A stretch of DNA of 64,000 bases from Paguma larvata (taxonomy: Eukaryota; Chordata; Mammalia; Carnivora; Viverridae): NCBI GenBank assembly GCA_030068075.1, contig CM057837.1, forward strand, positions 19,685,691 through 19,749,690. The letters are read 5' to 3'. The notes under the pieces were generated by a model, which saw only the letters and a list, made by a program, of their open reading frames with translations, was not told the origin of the DNA and searched no databases. Positions 9,796 through 19,728 of this stretch are shown in pieces. Numbering within the stretch: the stretch's first letter is position 1; each line of letters starts with the position of its first letter. The position numbers and the translations under genes were made by a program.

Positions 9796-10792
9796 TAGAT
9801 CTCTTTTTAAAAATTTTGTTAAAATACTCACAATAGTTTGCATTTAGACCATTTTAAAGTGTACAGTTCATTGGCATTTAGTATATGCGTAATGCAGTCC
9901 ACCAGTCCTCTCTAGTTCTAGGACATTTCCTTCACCCCGAGGGAGCCTCTGGACACGTTAAGCAGTTACCCCCCATCTCTGTCCCCACCCCCACCCCAGC
10001 CCCTGGCGACCACTCATCTGTCTACTTCCTGTCTCTATGGATTTGCCTCTTCTAACATTTTTTAAATGTTTTATTTAGTTTTGAGAGAGAGAGGGGTGGG
10101 GTAGGGGCAGAGAGAGAGAGGGAGACACAGAATCGGAAGCAGGCTCCAGGCTCTGAGCTGTCAGCACTCCAGGCTCTGAGCTAACAGCTCAGAGCCTGAT
10201 GCGGGGCTCGAACCCATGAACTGTGAGATCATGACCTGAGCTGAAGTCGGCCCTTAACCTACTGAGCCACCCAGGTGCCTCTACTGATTTGCCCGATTTG
10301 GACATTTTGTATAAATGGAATCCTACAATGTGTGGCCTTTCGTGACTGGCTTCTTTCACTTAGCACGTGACCAAAGTTCACCCACGTTGCTGCCTCTATC
10401 AGTACTTTTTTCTTTTTTATGGCCAAGTAATATTCCATCGTCAGTACATATTTTGTTTATCCACTCATCTGTCCGTGGGGGCCTGGAGTGCTTCCACCTT
10501 TTGGCTCTGGTGACTACTGCTTATTCACACACGAGTTTGTGTTTGAGCTCCCGTTTCAGTCCTTCTGGGTATACACGCCAGAGTAGAATTGCTGAGGCAG
10601 GGGGTCATTCCGTGCCTAGCCTTGGGAGGGGTCCTCCCACTGTTTTCCTCAGTGGCTGCCCCGCGTCGTCGTTCCGATCAGGAGTGGGCGAGGGTTCTGT
10701 TTCCTCAACATCCCCGTCAACCCTTATTATCCACAGGCTTAAAAAAATTCTAGCTCACCTAGTGGGTGTGATGGGCAGGTTTGCAGTTGGAC
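9796..10792 (-). mobile_element. L1M LINE 3' end, reverse, split by a SINE
   Basis: Begins tttaaaaattttgttaaaatactcac with the L1M 3' UTR motif accattttaaagtgtacagttc, runs through cagcccctggcgaccactc and gtctctatggatttgcc, and after the SINE continues tggacattttgtataaatgg, cttagcacgtgacc, atggccaagtaatattcc and ttggctctggtgactactgc. These are the reverse of the ORF2 C-terminus and 3' UTR of an L1M element. It is 5'-truncated and not coding. Confidence 0.85.
10048..10280 (-). mobile_element. Felid-type SINEC with internal duplication, in L1M
   Basis: Reverse copy flanked by an imperfect 13-bp TSD (ctatggatttgcc at 10035-10047, ctactgatttgcc at 10281-10293). The body carries a partial 23-bp tandem duplication (units starting at 10144 and 10167, sharing ctccaggctctgagct). 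Beside a changed segment this creates a perfect 10-bp palindrome with a 3-nt loop at 10173-10195. The rest of the element is ordinary. Confidence 0.93.
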
Positions 10793-12344
10793 CCCCAGGT
10801 CTCAGGACACTGTCAAGCAGGTACTAGGACCTCGGGAAGGACCGTGCCCCTCACTTGGTCCCAGAAATGCCACCTCACACTCCATCAGACTCTCTGAGTT
10901 GCGTGGGTGACACTGAGGATGGTCACCCTCCTCCACCCTTTCCCACAGGGTTGCGGAAGCCCATCCCTTCCTGTGAGTGAGGATAGCTCTTACTGGGGTC
11001 TCCAGCCTTGCTGTCTCCTCCATCCGGGGTCCCGTCCTGCAGTCGCCAAGCAGGCATCGACCTGCTGGACGTGAACTCCTGGTCCTGTGGTCTCTAATAT
11101 GCCCCCTGCCTACCAAAGAGCTGGCCCGCAAAGCTGCCCTTTGTCATCTTGTGTTTCTCTTACTGCCACTCGAGCTGCGTGTCACAGTGCCCGTCATCGT
11201 CGCTCAGGCTCCCTCGGTGCTTTTCATCCGCTTAAAATGCTGCTCACAAGAGGCAGATCTTTGCCTTCGAGGGCCGCTCTTTCGTGTTAAATCATCCGGA
11301 AGCAGCGTGAATATTGATAGCTGTTATTGTAGAAACCCAGAACGTGACCCAGGTGTCTGTCTTCCGTTCCTGCTTCGGAGGCAGCCCTTACTAGGAAACA
11401 CCTGTCACACTCCTGCCCGTGGTGCCTGAGCTGGGGACCAGGTCACAGCCAGAGCACCGGTTCAGGTGTCTGTTTGCCAGAAACAGAAACTAACATCAGC
11501 GGGCATAAAACCAAGAAAGGAATTTGCTGGAAGGGGCAGGGGGGCTCACAGACTATTGAAAAGCTGAAGAACCTGCCTCAGGGGGGCCGTCTTGCCCAGC
11601 TGGGGAGCAGAAGCGAGTGGGTGGTCTCTGGAAGGACACTCGGTGCCAGCGGCCGGGCGGTGGGGCTGGGGACCTCGACCGGCCATCCCACGATCACGGC
11701 ACCCCATGTCGGAGGGTCCACCCGCAGGCCAAGGGCACCTGCTCCTGCAGCAGGAGGGGAAGGGCGCAGGCAGGAAATGGCCATGCCATCCTCTGCAAGG
11801 GTGAGTGTGACTCAGAAATCCTTCCGCGTTGAGTCAGGACGCATGCAGCCCTCCTGCCCGACTTCTGTAGAGACACTCGGCAAGAAAGGACTTCCGGATC
11901 ATGATCCAGGGTGTCTCCGGAGGTGCTCCCCGCCTGCAGGCATCAGGAGCTCGTTGGTGCCACGGAGGTAGAATCTCAGCGGGTGAGCGGGCTCGGAGCA
12001 CAAGCCGGCACGTTCCCCTGGGTGTTTTCTGCCAACTTCGTCTCCGACCCGGCGTGCCCTCCCAGGTCTTTGATTCCAAGAGCAACGTGTGGGCTGCGCT
12101 CTGGTCGCGAGGATCACGTTCCAGGAATGCCCATGTTGAGGCGAGCTGCATCCAGAGAGCTCTGGGGGCCAGAAGGCGGGATGGGGAGACGGGAGCCTCG
12201 ACAAGGCCCTTGCGTTTGGGCACGCAGTCCGGCGGGACTGTAGGGTGCAAACGCATTTTTCTCCATGAGTGGCAAAAGCTGAAACTCCAGCGTCATTTTT
12301 GGACTTCAGTAAAAGTGGAGGCTTCTTTTCACGGTAAGAAATTA
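10793..12344. other. GC-rich unique sequence, no gene supported
   Basis: About 1.5 kb. It includes a moderately CpG-rich part at 11580-12250 (for example 8 CpGs in 11641-11700) with many overlapping open frames of up to 184 codons on both strands. None shows a domain, and their mutual overlap in all frames argues against coding. I see no recognisable repeats apart from possible L2-like wording near 11130-11240. Confidence 0.4.
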
Positions 12345-12550
12345 ATATATAGCGTTTATTGGGCGAGTAATGTTTACGTTTTATCCTGGCAGCTCTGAAA
12401 TGTAGATCCCGGCTCCTGGATGTGTAGGTCAGAAAAGGGAGGCACGGAGACATCCAGGGGCCTGCCCGCGGTCAGGCGGCTGGTGGCGGCAGAGCTGGAG
12501 GGAGTCCAGGGAACCCGGCGGCAGAGCCAGCCTCTTGACCCCATGCTGCC
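12345..12550 (-). repeat. MIR element, reverse, diverged
   Basis: The order gcgtttattgggcgagtaatgttt, then gtcagaaaagggaggcacggag, then ggcctgcccgcggtcaggcggctggtggc and agccagcctcttgacc follows a reverse MIR from the size-class end to the tRNA half. CpG content is high for a MIR. Confidence 0.5.
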
Positions 12551-12659
12551 TCCAATTTGTTGACACGGAATTTTTACAGATGGCGAAAGATCCGCCAGCG
12601 TGGGCAAGGTGGTTTTGTCTATGCGTTTGTGTCCAATTCCATGCTATTAGGACAGCATT

Positions 12660-13075
12660 TGCTAAGAGCTCGGTACCGGAAAGCCAAAGGTGACCAAGAC
12701 ACTGTCTTTGCCTTCAAGGTGTTGGTTCTGGAAAGAGCCCTATGAAAACAGACCCATTGTGCTGAAGCGACAACACAACGCTTGAGTGTTTTCAGTCAGG
12801 GGCCCTTTCTGTGTGTTGGGGAGCAGTGGGGGGCTGGAGTAGAATCAAGGAGGGCCCCAGGGAGGAGGTGACCATTGAGCTGGGCCTTGACTGATGAGGA
12901 GGGGATCAGCCGGGAGACAGGTTGGAAGAGGAGTGCCAGTGCCTGGAGCGGGAGTACTCCAGGTGACGTGGGCCTGTGGACGTTGAACGGGGAGAGGGAG
13001 GCGGGAGGCGGGGTGGTGGAGGGTTGGAGGTGGAAGGAGATGAAAAGTTAGGCCAGCCGTGGCCGCATTCCTAGG
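12660..13075. repeat. Ancient mammalian repeat, family not assigned
   Basis: Shares the order agggaggaggtgaccattgagctgggccttga, then gatgaggaggggatcagcc, with the copy at 7850-7915. It is followed by a 'gcctggagcgggagtactccaggtg' type block and a G-rich end that includes a quadruplex-forming run at 12989-13013. Boundaries are approximate. Confidence 0.4.
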
Positions 13076-13104
13076 CGACGTCCCTCAGCCTGTGCCTTCC
13101 TTTC

Positions 13105-13608
13105 CTAGGACCGCCATAACGAATCCGCACCACTTAGCAGCTGAAGCAATATGGTTTTATTATCTCACAAGTTCTGGATGTCAGAATCCAAAACGGGTGT
13201 CACTGGGCTGAAATCAGGTGTGAGCTGGGCTGCTGGATTCTATGCATTCCTTCTAGAGGTCCCAGGGAGGATCTGTTTTCTTCTCTCAGCTTCTAGAGGC
13301 TGCCCTGTGTTCCTTGTCTCCCGACCCCTTCCTCCATGTTCAAAGCCAGCAAGAGTGGTGGGTCCTCCTCCGGCTGCTTCTCTCAGTCTCTCCTCCACTT
13401 TGAAGGACTCTTGTGATTATGTGGGGCTCACCCAATATTCCAGGACAACTCCCCTGGTTTAAGATAAGCGATGAGCAGCAACTGATGAGCAGCAACTGAT
13501 TCTATCTGAAGCTTTAATTCCCTCTGCCCTGGAATTTAACGTAGTGCCAGGTGCTGGGGACCCCAGTGTGAACACTGTTGGGGGCCAGCATTCCATTGTG
13601 TCTTACCA
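13105..13608 (-). mobile_element. MaLR LTR (MLT1-like), reverse, near full length
   Basis: Plus strand order: ctaggaccgccataacgaat, cagctgaagcaatatggttttattatctcac, ttctagaggctgccctg, ccccttcctccatgttcaaagccagcaa, gactcttgtgattatgtgggg, then a diverged tail (tttaattccctctgcc, gtgctggggaccccagtg, gggggccagcattccattgtgtcttacca). This is a reverse MaLR LTR of MLT1 type. A 14-bp unit is exactly duplicated at 13470-13497. No internal ERV sequence adjoins it. Confidence 0.68.
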
Positions 13609-13620
13609 TCACTGAAGTTT

Positions 13621-13843
13621 CTTTCTTTTTACTTTTTTTAATGTTTATTTATTTTTGAGAAAGAGAGAGACAGAGCACGAGTGGGGGAGGGACAGAGAGA
13701 GGAGGAGACGGAATCCGAAACAGGCTCTAGGCTCTGAGCTCTCAGCACAGAACCTGACGCGGGGCTTGAACCCACGAACCGCGAGATCATGACCTGAGCC
13801 GAAGTTGGACGCTTAGCCGACTGAGCCACCCAGGCGCCCTCCC
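13621..13843 (-). mobile_element. Felid-type SINEC abutting a MaLR LTR
   Basis: Reverse copy with tttttttaatgtttatttattttt, GA body and a complete tRNA-like head. An 11-bp TSD (cactgaagttt at 13610-13620, cactgaaggtt at 13844-13854) has one mismatch. It landed just past the outer end of the MLT1-like LTR. Confidence 0.95.
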
Positions 13844-13854
13844 CACTGAAGGTT

Positions 13855-14584
13855 CTTAAGCCGAGGAGTAATATATCAGAGTTTGAGAAGGATAATCGTG
13901 GATGCAAGTTTGCAAATAGAATTGCGGAATTCTTTTTTCTGCCCCTCATGTTGGACGAGACATAATTCATTTTTTGTAGTCTTATTTTAATGTCATTTCA
14001 TGATATTTACAGAAAAATGTGGAATGGAAAAATTAGAAGTTTACATTGTGATATTTACATACCTGTGCTTTGTCCATATTATTCATATTTTGTTTCAGTC
14101 TGCAGAGGATTTGATGTAACTTCCAAAAATGCAAGTAATACATGATGTTGGAATCCGTAGTTGCAGGAAATACAGGGGAAATTTTAAGTAGGAAAAACGT
14201 GAAGCTAGAGAGTTAGTTCATTGCTGACTCAGGTGGCTCATGAACTCGGCCCCCAGCATCCTAGCCCACAGAGCAGAGAGAGAAACAGGTTCGTGGCAGA
14301 ATCTAGCAGTAAGATAAATACAGGTGATATTAATCATCCATAGCCGATGCCCAGCCTTTTCTGGGGCTGACCTTGGAGAAGGATTTCTGCTGCAGGTCCT
14401 CACGAGCCATGGTGTTGTTTGTTGCAAACTTTGTCCTTGGGAAAGCTCTAGTGGACACTATAATGACCTATGCGTGAACACCAGTTTCTCACAGTGTCCC
14501 TTAATGCCAGCAGATGACCGATACCAAAGCATCTTTCAACGAGAGACCACAAAGGGGGTGGGGGTGGGAGTGTTTCAGTGATCC
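13855..14584. other. Unique AT-rich sequence, no gene seen
   Basis: Nothing I can name. AT-rich to about 14200, then mixed. Open frames of 69-85 codons have no known domain. Confidence 0.45.
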
Positions 14585-14611
14585 CTTGCTGCATTAAAAC
14601 GCCCCAGACTT

Positions 14612-14826
14612 GGGGCACCTGGGTGGCTCAGTTGGTTAAGCATCTGTCTTCAGCTCAGGTCATGATCTCTTGGTTCACAAGTTCAAGCCCCGCGTCCAGC
14701 TCTGTGCTGACAGCCCAGAGCCTGGAGCCTGCTTTAGATTCTGTCTTGGTCTCTGCCCCTCCCCTGCTCATACTCTGTCTCTCTCTCAAAAACAAATAAA
14801 TATTAAAAAAAATTTTTTTTTCAAAG
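14612..14826 (+). mobile_element. Felid-type SINEC, forward, in LTR
   Basis: Complete from ggggcacctgggtggctcagttgg to a tail of attaaaaaaaattttttttt. A 16-bp TSD (aaaacgccccagactt at 14596-14611, aaaacaccccaaactt at 14827-14842) has two mismatches. The junction matches the interrupted LTR motif on both sides. Confidence 0.95.
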
Positions 14827-15269
14827 AAAACACCCCAAACTTCATGACTTGACACAACAGTCACATTTTATCTCTCCGGGTTGGTTGGGTCCAGCTGGGC
14901 AGTGGTGACGCAGTGTCCACTGGGGCTGCATCTGGCAGCTTGGCTGGGGCCAGAGCATCCAACATGGCTTCCTCACATGGCTGCCGGTGGCGCTGGCTGT
15001 CGGCCGGAGGCTCAGCTGGGCTCTTGGCTAGGATGCCTCGGTTCTCGTAACACGGCAGCCGGGGTCCAGGAGAACCATTCTAAGAGGGAAGGGGAAGCTG
15101 TAGACGTCTTGGAATGTGGAGACCACTCAAAGCCCAGCCTTGGAAGTTAGATAAGGTCACTTCCATCACATTCTATTTGTTAAAACAGATCCTAAGGCTC
15201 GCCCAGTTTCAAGGGAATGGGAAATCGACTTCACTTCTTGATGAGAGAAATAGCAACGAGTAAGTGGCC

Positions 15270-15493
15270 TTTTTTTTTTTTTTAATTTTTTAAAATGTTT
15301 ATATATTTTCGAGACATAGAGACAGAGTGTGAGCAGGGGAGGGGCAGAGAGAGAAGGAGACCTGAATCTGAAGCAGGCTTCAGGCTCCGAGCTGTCAGCA
15401 CAGAGCCCGACGCGGGGCTCGAACTCACAGACCGCAAGATCATGACCTGAGCCGAAGTCGGACGCTTAACTGACTGAGCCATCCAGGTGCCCC
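15270..15493 (-). mobile_element. Felid-type SINEC, reverse, in LTR
   Basis: Long T tract (15270-15283), GA body, agcaggcttcaggctccg and a complete head. An exact 9-bp TSD, taagtggcc, flanks it (15261-15269 and 15494-15502), interrupting the terminal part of the surrounding LTR. Confidence 0.95.
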
Positions 15494-15520
15494 TAAGTGG
15501 CCATTTTTAATCCACTGCAG

Positions 15521-16639
15521 GGACCCGAACGATGGCCAGGTGTGCAGGTCCCTGGTCAGCTGACTCGATGTGGGAGTAAAATTTGGAAAAGCTTGAGGAA
15601 TGGATGCATTGCCTCATCCTCTCTTTCTGGCATTCCCCACAAATCTTGGTTACTGAAAATGGTGCTCTTGGTAAAAATCAGAGAATGGAGAGGTGAAAGA
15701 GAGTGTGTCTCCCAGCCAGGATGTGGACTCTAGAATTCTGTGTGGCAGATGGAAGGAAGAGCTTGTTTCAAGAGCCACGCGGTAAGCTACTGTTCTCCCC
15801 TGCCATGTTATCCTACTCTCTGGTGCGGGTTTTGGTTTTGTGGGCCACAAAAATGTTGCTAACCTCACAAAATTGGGTCTAGTTACTCATAAAAATGCCC
15901 AGTGATGTTGGTGGGGCTGCTGCGCGGTGTTAGCCAGAGTTCTGTTTTCCACACTTTCCTGTGTGATCCGAAGTTAGGGTTGGTCGAGGAACATTTGTGT
16001 GAGATTGGAAGGTTGTGATGAGGAATCTAACTCTGTTTTTTTGGATATTTGACTGCAGACAGTTTCGAAGCCTCGCCCCTGCCTTGCCCCACGGCTCTGT
16101 GTCTGATCATCTGTGAGCTGATGAGAAAGCCAGGTGCTCCCTCCTCGTGGTGCTGGTGGGAGAGTAGAGCCACAAAAGCCCTGGTCTCTGCTCAGGAATC
16201 CTCAGGTTGGCCCCACCCTAAGCCCTGGGTCAGCCTCCCTTCCTGGTTCTCCCAAACCGTGTCGGCCTCCTCCCCTAGAGAGACGTCAGTGGTAGGAGTC
16301 ATCAGGCTTTTCATGTCCCCTTGGTGGGAACGTGGCATCATTGGCCTTGACATCTCACCCAAACCTGGGGGCGGGCGTCCATCTGCCTCTGCAGGTGACC
16401 TGTAACAGGTAGAAGCGAAGTTACCGCTCGGTGATGGCCGGGAGTCACAGCTGGGAGGTGTGGCAGGGGCGCTCCTTGCTTTCCCTGCCCTATTCCAGCT
16501 CTTTCCACCGACTGCTGGCCCTGCTGGCCCTGCTGGCAAATAGCCCGTGACAGAGGCGGCACCCTCATGGCTTCTCTGCATGGTCTCTAGACCTTCATTG
16601 TCCCGCCCCCTGGCAGCGCCCATGACCTCTTCTTTACAC
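15521..16639. other. Unique sequence, no gene seen
   Basis: About 1.1 kb of moderate GC. Open frames of 149 codons (16192-16641, minus) and 118 codons (16049-16405, plus) overlap each other and match nothing I recognise. A 9-bp unit ctgctggcc is repeated three times at 16512-16538, the last with one change. Confidence 0.45.
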
Positions 16640-16830
16640 ACATGGTCAGAGGAGGCTCTGCTGTCCCTTCGTCTTCCTGTAAGGATGCTAATCCCATCAT
16701 GGAGGCTCTACTCCCGGGACCTCATCTAGACCTAAGTACCTCCCATGGACCCCATCAGCAAACACCGGCATGTTGGGGTGGCTTCAGCATATGAATTCTG
16801 GGAGAACACAGATAGCAGTCCATAGCAGCT
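16640..16830 (-). mobile_element. Partial MaLR LTR (MST/MLT1-like)
   Basis: The plus strand has cttcctgtaaggatgctaatcccatcatggaggctctactcc, ggacctcatctagacctaag, tcccatggaccccatc and cagcatatgaattctgggagaacac, ending cagtccatagcag. This is the reversed 5' half of an MST/MLT1-class LTR. The other end is missing. Confidence 0.6.
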
Positions 16831-17874
16831 CCTCACAGCAAGAGGGGGAATGTGAGGGTGGTTGCCGTGTCGTGGCTGAGCACGGAGGTCTCAGTTTAGT
16901 TTTTATTTAACACTCGGAAGCACGCATTCCGATGGGACTGTTGTGCATTTTAACTCTTGGTCACATCCACAGCCTGGCAACATGTGGGTGGAATAGATTC
17001 AAAACAGCATAATTTGGGACTTCAAGGCAAGAGGAAAATCAATTCGTATTGTGGGAAGCAGAATAAACTCATTTCTTATAGCATCTCGTGGAGCCTTCCG
17101 GCGTTCATATTTACGCATATTATCAACTTGTGATATCTCCCAGAGAAGAGCGTCATTAGCAATTCCAAATCATCAGTGGCCTTCTCATATGTGATTTGTT
17201 TTCGCGGGTCTTGAAAACACTGATATGCTTGTATTTGTTTGTGTGTTTTCATTTGTTTTTCCTTGACTTATAAAAGCAACGACATACCGTTTTTTACAAA
17301 ATTGGGGAAATGACATGCAAGTATAAAGAAGAGGCTTAAATCACCGATGGTGTCACTTAAAGATAACTACAGATGTTCCTTCAAATTTCCCAGTGTGTTT
17401 GAAAGACGCATGCCTCACTTTCTAAAAAATCTGGTTATTAAAAATTCCCAACATATACGTTAATTGGTGAACTCGAGAGGAGAAAGGACTTTCAAGGACA
17501 TCTTGTTTCAGTCCTTAATTTTAGGTGGGTAAACTGAGGCACCTACTCAGGAGTGCATGTCTGTCTGCACTATGTCTGTATTTCACAAATTGTGCCACTT
17601 CCATACTGTTTCCTCAGCATTATCAGAATCCTATATCCTAGTAATCCCTTTCCCTAATAGCCATGTGCCTTACACTAAAATGAAGACATTTGCTCATGGA
17701 CCGCCCCTAGTTCTGTGAGGCCCCCTACCTTGTCCATGTCACCAGCAGGCAGTGGGGACTGAGTTAGGGAATGATGTTTCTATAACTCCCTCAATCTCCT
17801 ACATGGATCTATTCATAAATTCCAAATTATGACATGAGTTGAAAAAATCATACAGTCCTAGGATTCTCATTTTT
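16831..17874. other. AT-rich unique sequence, no gene seen
   Basis: No repeat or exon that I can support. A weak MIR-like motif (ggtgggtaaactgaggcacc) sits at about 17524-17543. The rest (17220-17470) is AT-rich with no long open frame. Confidence 0.45.
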
Positions 17875-18470
17875 ACTTTTTATTTTAAATAATTTTGAAC
17901 ATACAGAAGGGTTGCAAAGATAGTAGAGGGTCCCCTTGACCCAGCTTTGCCCGATGTTAATAACATCTTCTAAAACCACAGAACGTTTGTCGAAACTACG
18001 ACGTTAGCTTTGGCCCAGTGCTATTAACCAAACGATGGGCTTATCTGGGTTTCCTTGGATTTTCCACGAGTGTCCTTTCTGTTCTAGGATCTAATCGTGG
18101 ATCTCAGGTGGCATCGAGCTCTTCTGTCTCCTTAGCCTCCTCCAATCTTTGACACTTCCTCAGTCTTCCCTTGACTTTCACAATCTTGATACATTTGAGG
18201 AGTAGTGATCCATTGTGTTGTGGAATGCCCCTTCATTGGAGTTTCTCTCATTTTTCTCCCTATTTGGTCGAAGTTATGGGTTTGGGGTATGAACACCACA
18301 AAGGTGATGTGCCCTCCTTGTGACGTCATACTAGGGGCCACATGACACAACATGACTCATCGCTGGCAATGTTGACCTTGATCTTCGGTTGAGCTGGTGT
18401 CTGCCAGCTGGGCCACTCTACAGTCACCAACTTCCCTTTCCATATTCTGTTTGGTAACGCGTTCTCATTT
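17875..18470 (-). mobile_element. L1M (L1MC-like) 3' UTR region, reverse
   Basis: Characteristic blocks in order: ttttaaataattttgaacatacagaagggttgcaaagatag, ttgacccagctttgccc, tgttaataacatcttc, ttctgttctaggatctaatc, ctccttagcctcctccaatctttgacacttcctcagtcttccc, cacaaaggtgatgtgccctcc and gttgaccttgatcttcggttgagctggtgtctgcc. These match the long 3' UTR of L1MC-type elements in reverse. No ORF2 is included. Confidence 0.75.
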
Positions 18471-18576
18471 TCAGGCTGGCACCGGTTGGGTGGGTAAAGC
18501 AGAGGCACAAATGACCCACCTAACTTCTTCCTCGCCGCCCCCTCCTGGGTGAAGTCAGTCCCTGGGCAGACGCCTG

Positions 18577-18935
18577 GCAGTGAGTCTCAATGCTGGCTGC
18601 ACACCTGGGGTTACCTGGGTCCTTTCTGAGAGCAGTGGTTCTCAAAGTGTGGTTCTCAGAGGGGCAGCAGTAGTGTCACCTGGGAACTTGTTAGAAATGC
18701 AAATTCTTAGGCTTCCCTTCCCCCCTCCCCCAGATCTACAGATTGGAAACTCTGGGGGTGGGGGCCTGACTTTGAAGAAGCTTTCCAGGTGATGCCGGTG
18801 CCCACTGTTGAGAACCATCATAGAGTTTCTGATACAATCATTCGGGGCTGTGGCCTGATCATTGGGAGTTTTTCAAAGCTTCTCAGGTGATTCGAATGTG
18901 CGGCCAAGACTGAGAATTTCTGCTGGAGCCATATG
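18577..18935 (+). mobile_element. MER5B (hAT-Charlie MITE) interrupted by MER5A
   Basis: The outer element starts cagtgagtctcaatgctggctgcacacc and resumes after the inner one as tctgatacaatcattcggggctgtggcctgatcattggg, ending ctcaggtgattcgaatgtgcggccaagactgagaatttctg. That is MER5B order. It is a non-autonomous DNA transposon without coding capacity. Confidence 0.7.
18632..18822 (+). mobile_element. MER5A (hAT-Charlie MITE), nested
   Basis: Runs from gcagtggttctcaaagtgtgg through cacctgggaacttgttagaaatgcaaattct, ggaaactctgggggtggggg and ttccaggtgatgccggtgc to gttgagaaccatc, a near-complete MER5A. It sits within the older MER5B. Confidence 0.82.
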
Positions 18936-19504
18936 CGGATTTTGGGGCTTGCATCTCAAGCTAAGTGGCCTCCCGCAGGTTGCTCTTCATCTGAATAATG
19001 GCTTTTTCTATTGTTTATGGCAGATTTTTCTTCATCTCTCTAATCTGTATTATAAAGAGTAGAAATGTAATTTCCCAGTTAACTTATATTTTACATGAAA
19101 AATGGCCAGTTTGAATCAGACAAAAGGAAAGACATCTTTCAAAGGGTAATGACCCCTGTTTATTCAAATGGCAGCCTTCCAGTTTCGTTGCAAGAGGAGG
19201 GAACAATTCATTTCTCCTAAATTGGTTTTCTTCAGGGTGTCTTCTTCCCCCTACAAAGGAACACTTCGGAGAAAACTGCCTGGTTGGGTAGAACAGAGAC
19301 AGTCCCTCTCGGGCCCCTCTGGACTTTAGATCACTTTATTCCCGGTGCGATGAAACATCGAGACCTTTGTAAGCTTTGCCGGCACATCTGAGGCTCAAAG
19401 TAGGAATTCTAGGAAGACAGAACCTCCCGCCACGTGCAAGCCACGGAGAAGCGCGGCACTGCTTTGCACTTGACACTTCAAATGTCCTCCTTGCTGGTCT
19501 TAGG
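18936..19504. other. Unique sequence, no gene seen
   Basis: Mixed composition. Open frames of 66-74 codons without known domains. No repeat recognised. Confidence 0.45.
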
Positions 19505-19728
19505 GAGGCTGTCCCAGCCCCGGCACAGCTGACGTGTAGGGTGGGATAATCCTCACCCACGGGGCTGTTCCGTGCATTGTGGGATGTTCAGTTGTATCCG
19601 TGGCCTCTACCCACCAGATGCCATGTCACGTTTTCCCATCGTGACAACCACAGACGTCCCCAGACACGGCCACATGTTCCCCAGGAGCAGGAAGGAGAGA
19701 ATGGTCCCCAGTCGTGAACCACTGGTCT
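19505..19728 (-). mobile_element. MER20 (hAT-Charlie MITE), reverse
   Basis: Order ctgtcccagccccggcacagctgacg, ataatcctcacccacggggctgttccgtgcattgtgggatgttcag, tggcctctacccaccagatgcc, cgtgacaaccacagacgtccccagac and gtccccagtcgtgaaccactgg is MER20 in reverse, nearly end to end. A forward copy lies at 45722-45948. Confidence 0.8.

Larger units (their letters stand above)
14585..15520 (-). mobile_element. MaLR/ERVL-type LTR, reverse, carrying two SINEs
   Basis: LTR sequence starts ccttgctgcattaaaac, resumes after the first SINE as ccaaacttcatgacttgacacaacagtcacattttatctctc, and runs through cagcttggctggggccagagc, catggcttcctcacatggctg, ataaggtcacttcc and gggaaatcgacttcacttcttgatgagag. After the second SINE it ends gtggccatttttaatccactgcag. 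The two SINEs have opposite orientation and both have clean TSDs, so the LTR is older than both. Exact subfamily uncertain. Confidence 0.62.

Noticed and set aside
14612..14700. tRNA-like heads of the SINEs read as tRNA genes
   Set aside because: They have A- and B-box-like words but continue into the SINE body and tail; they are retroelement promoters, not tRNA genes.
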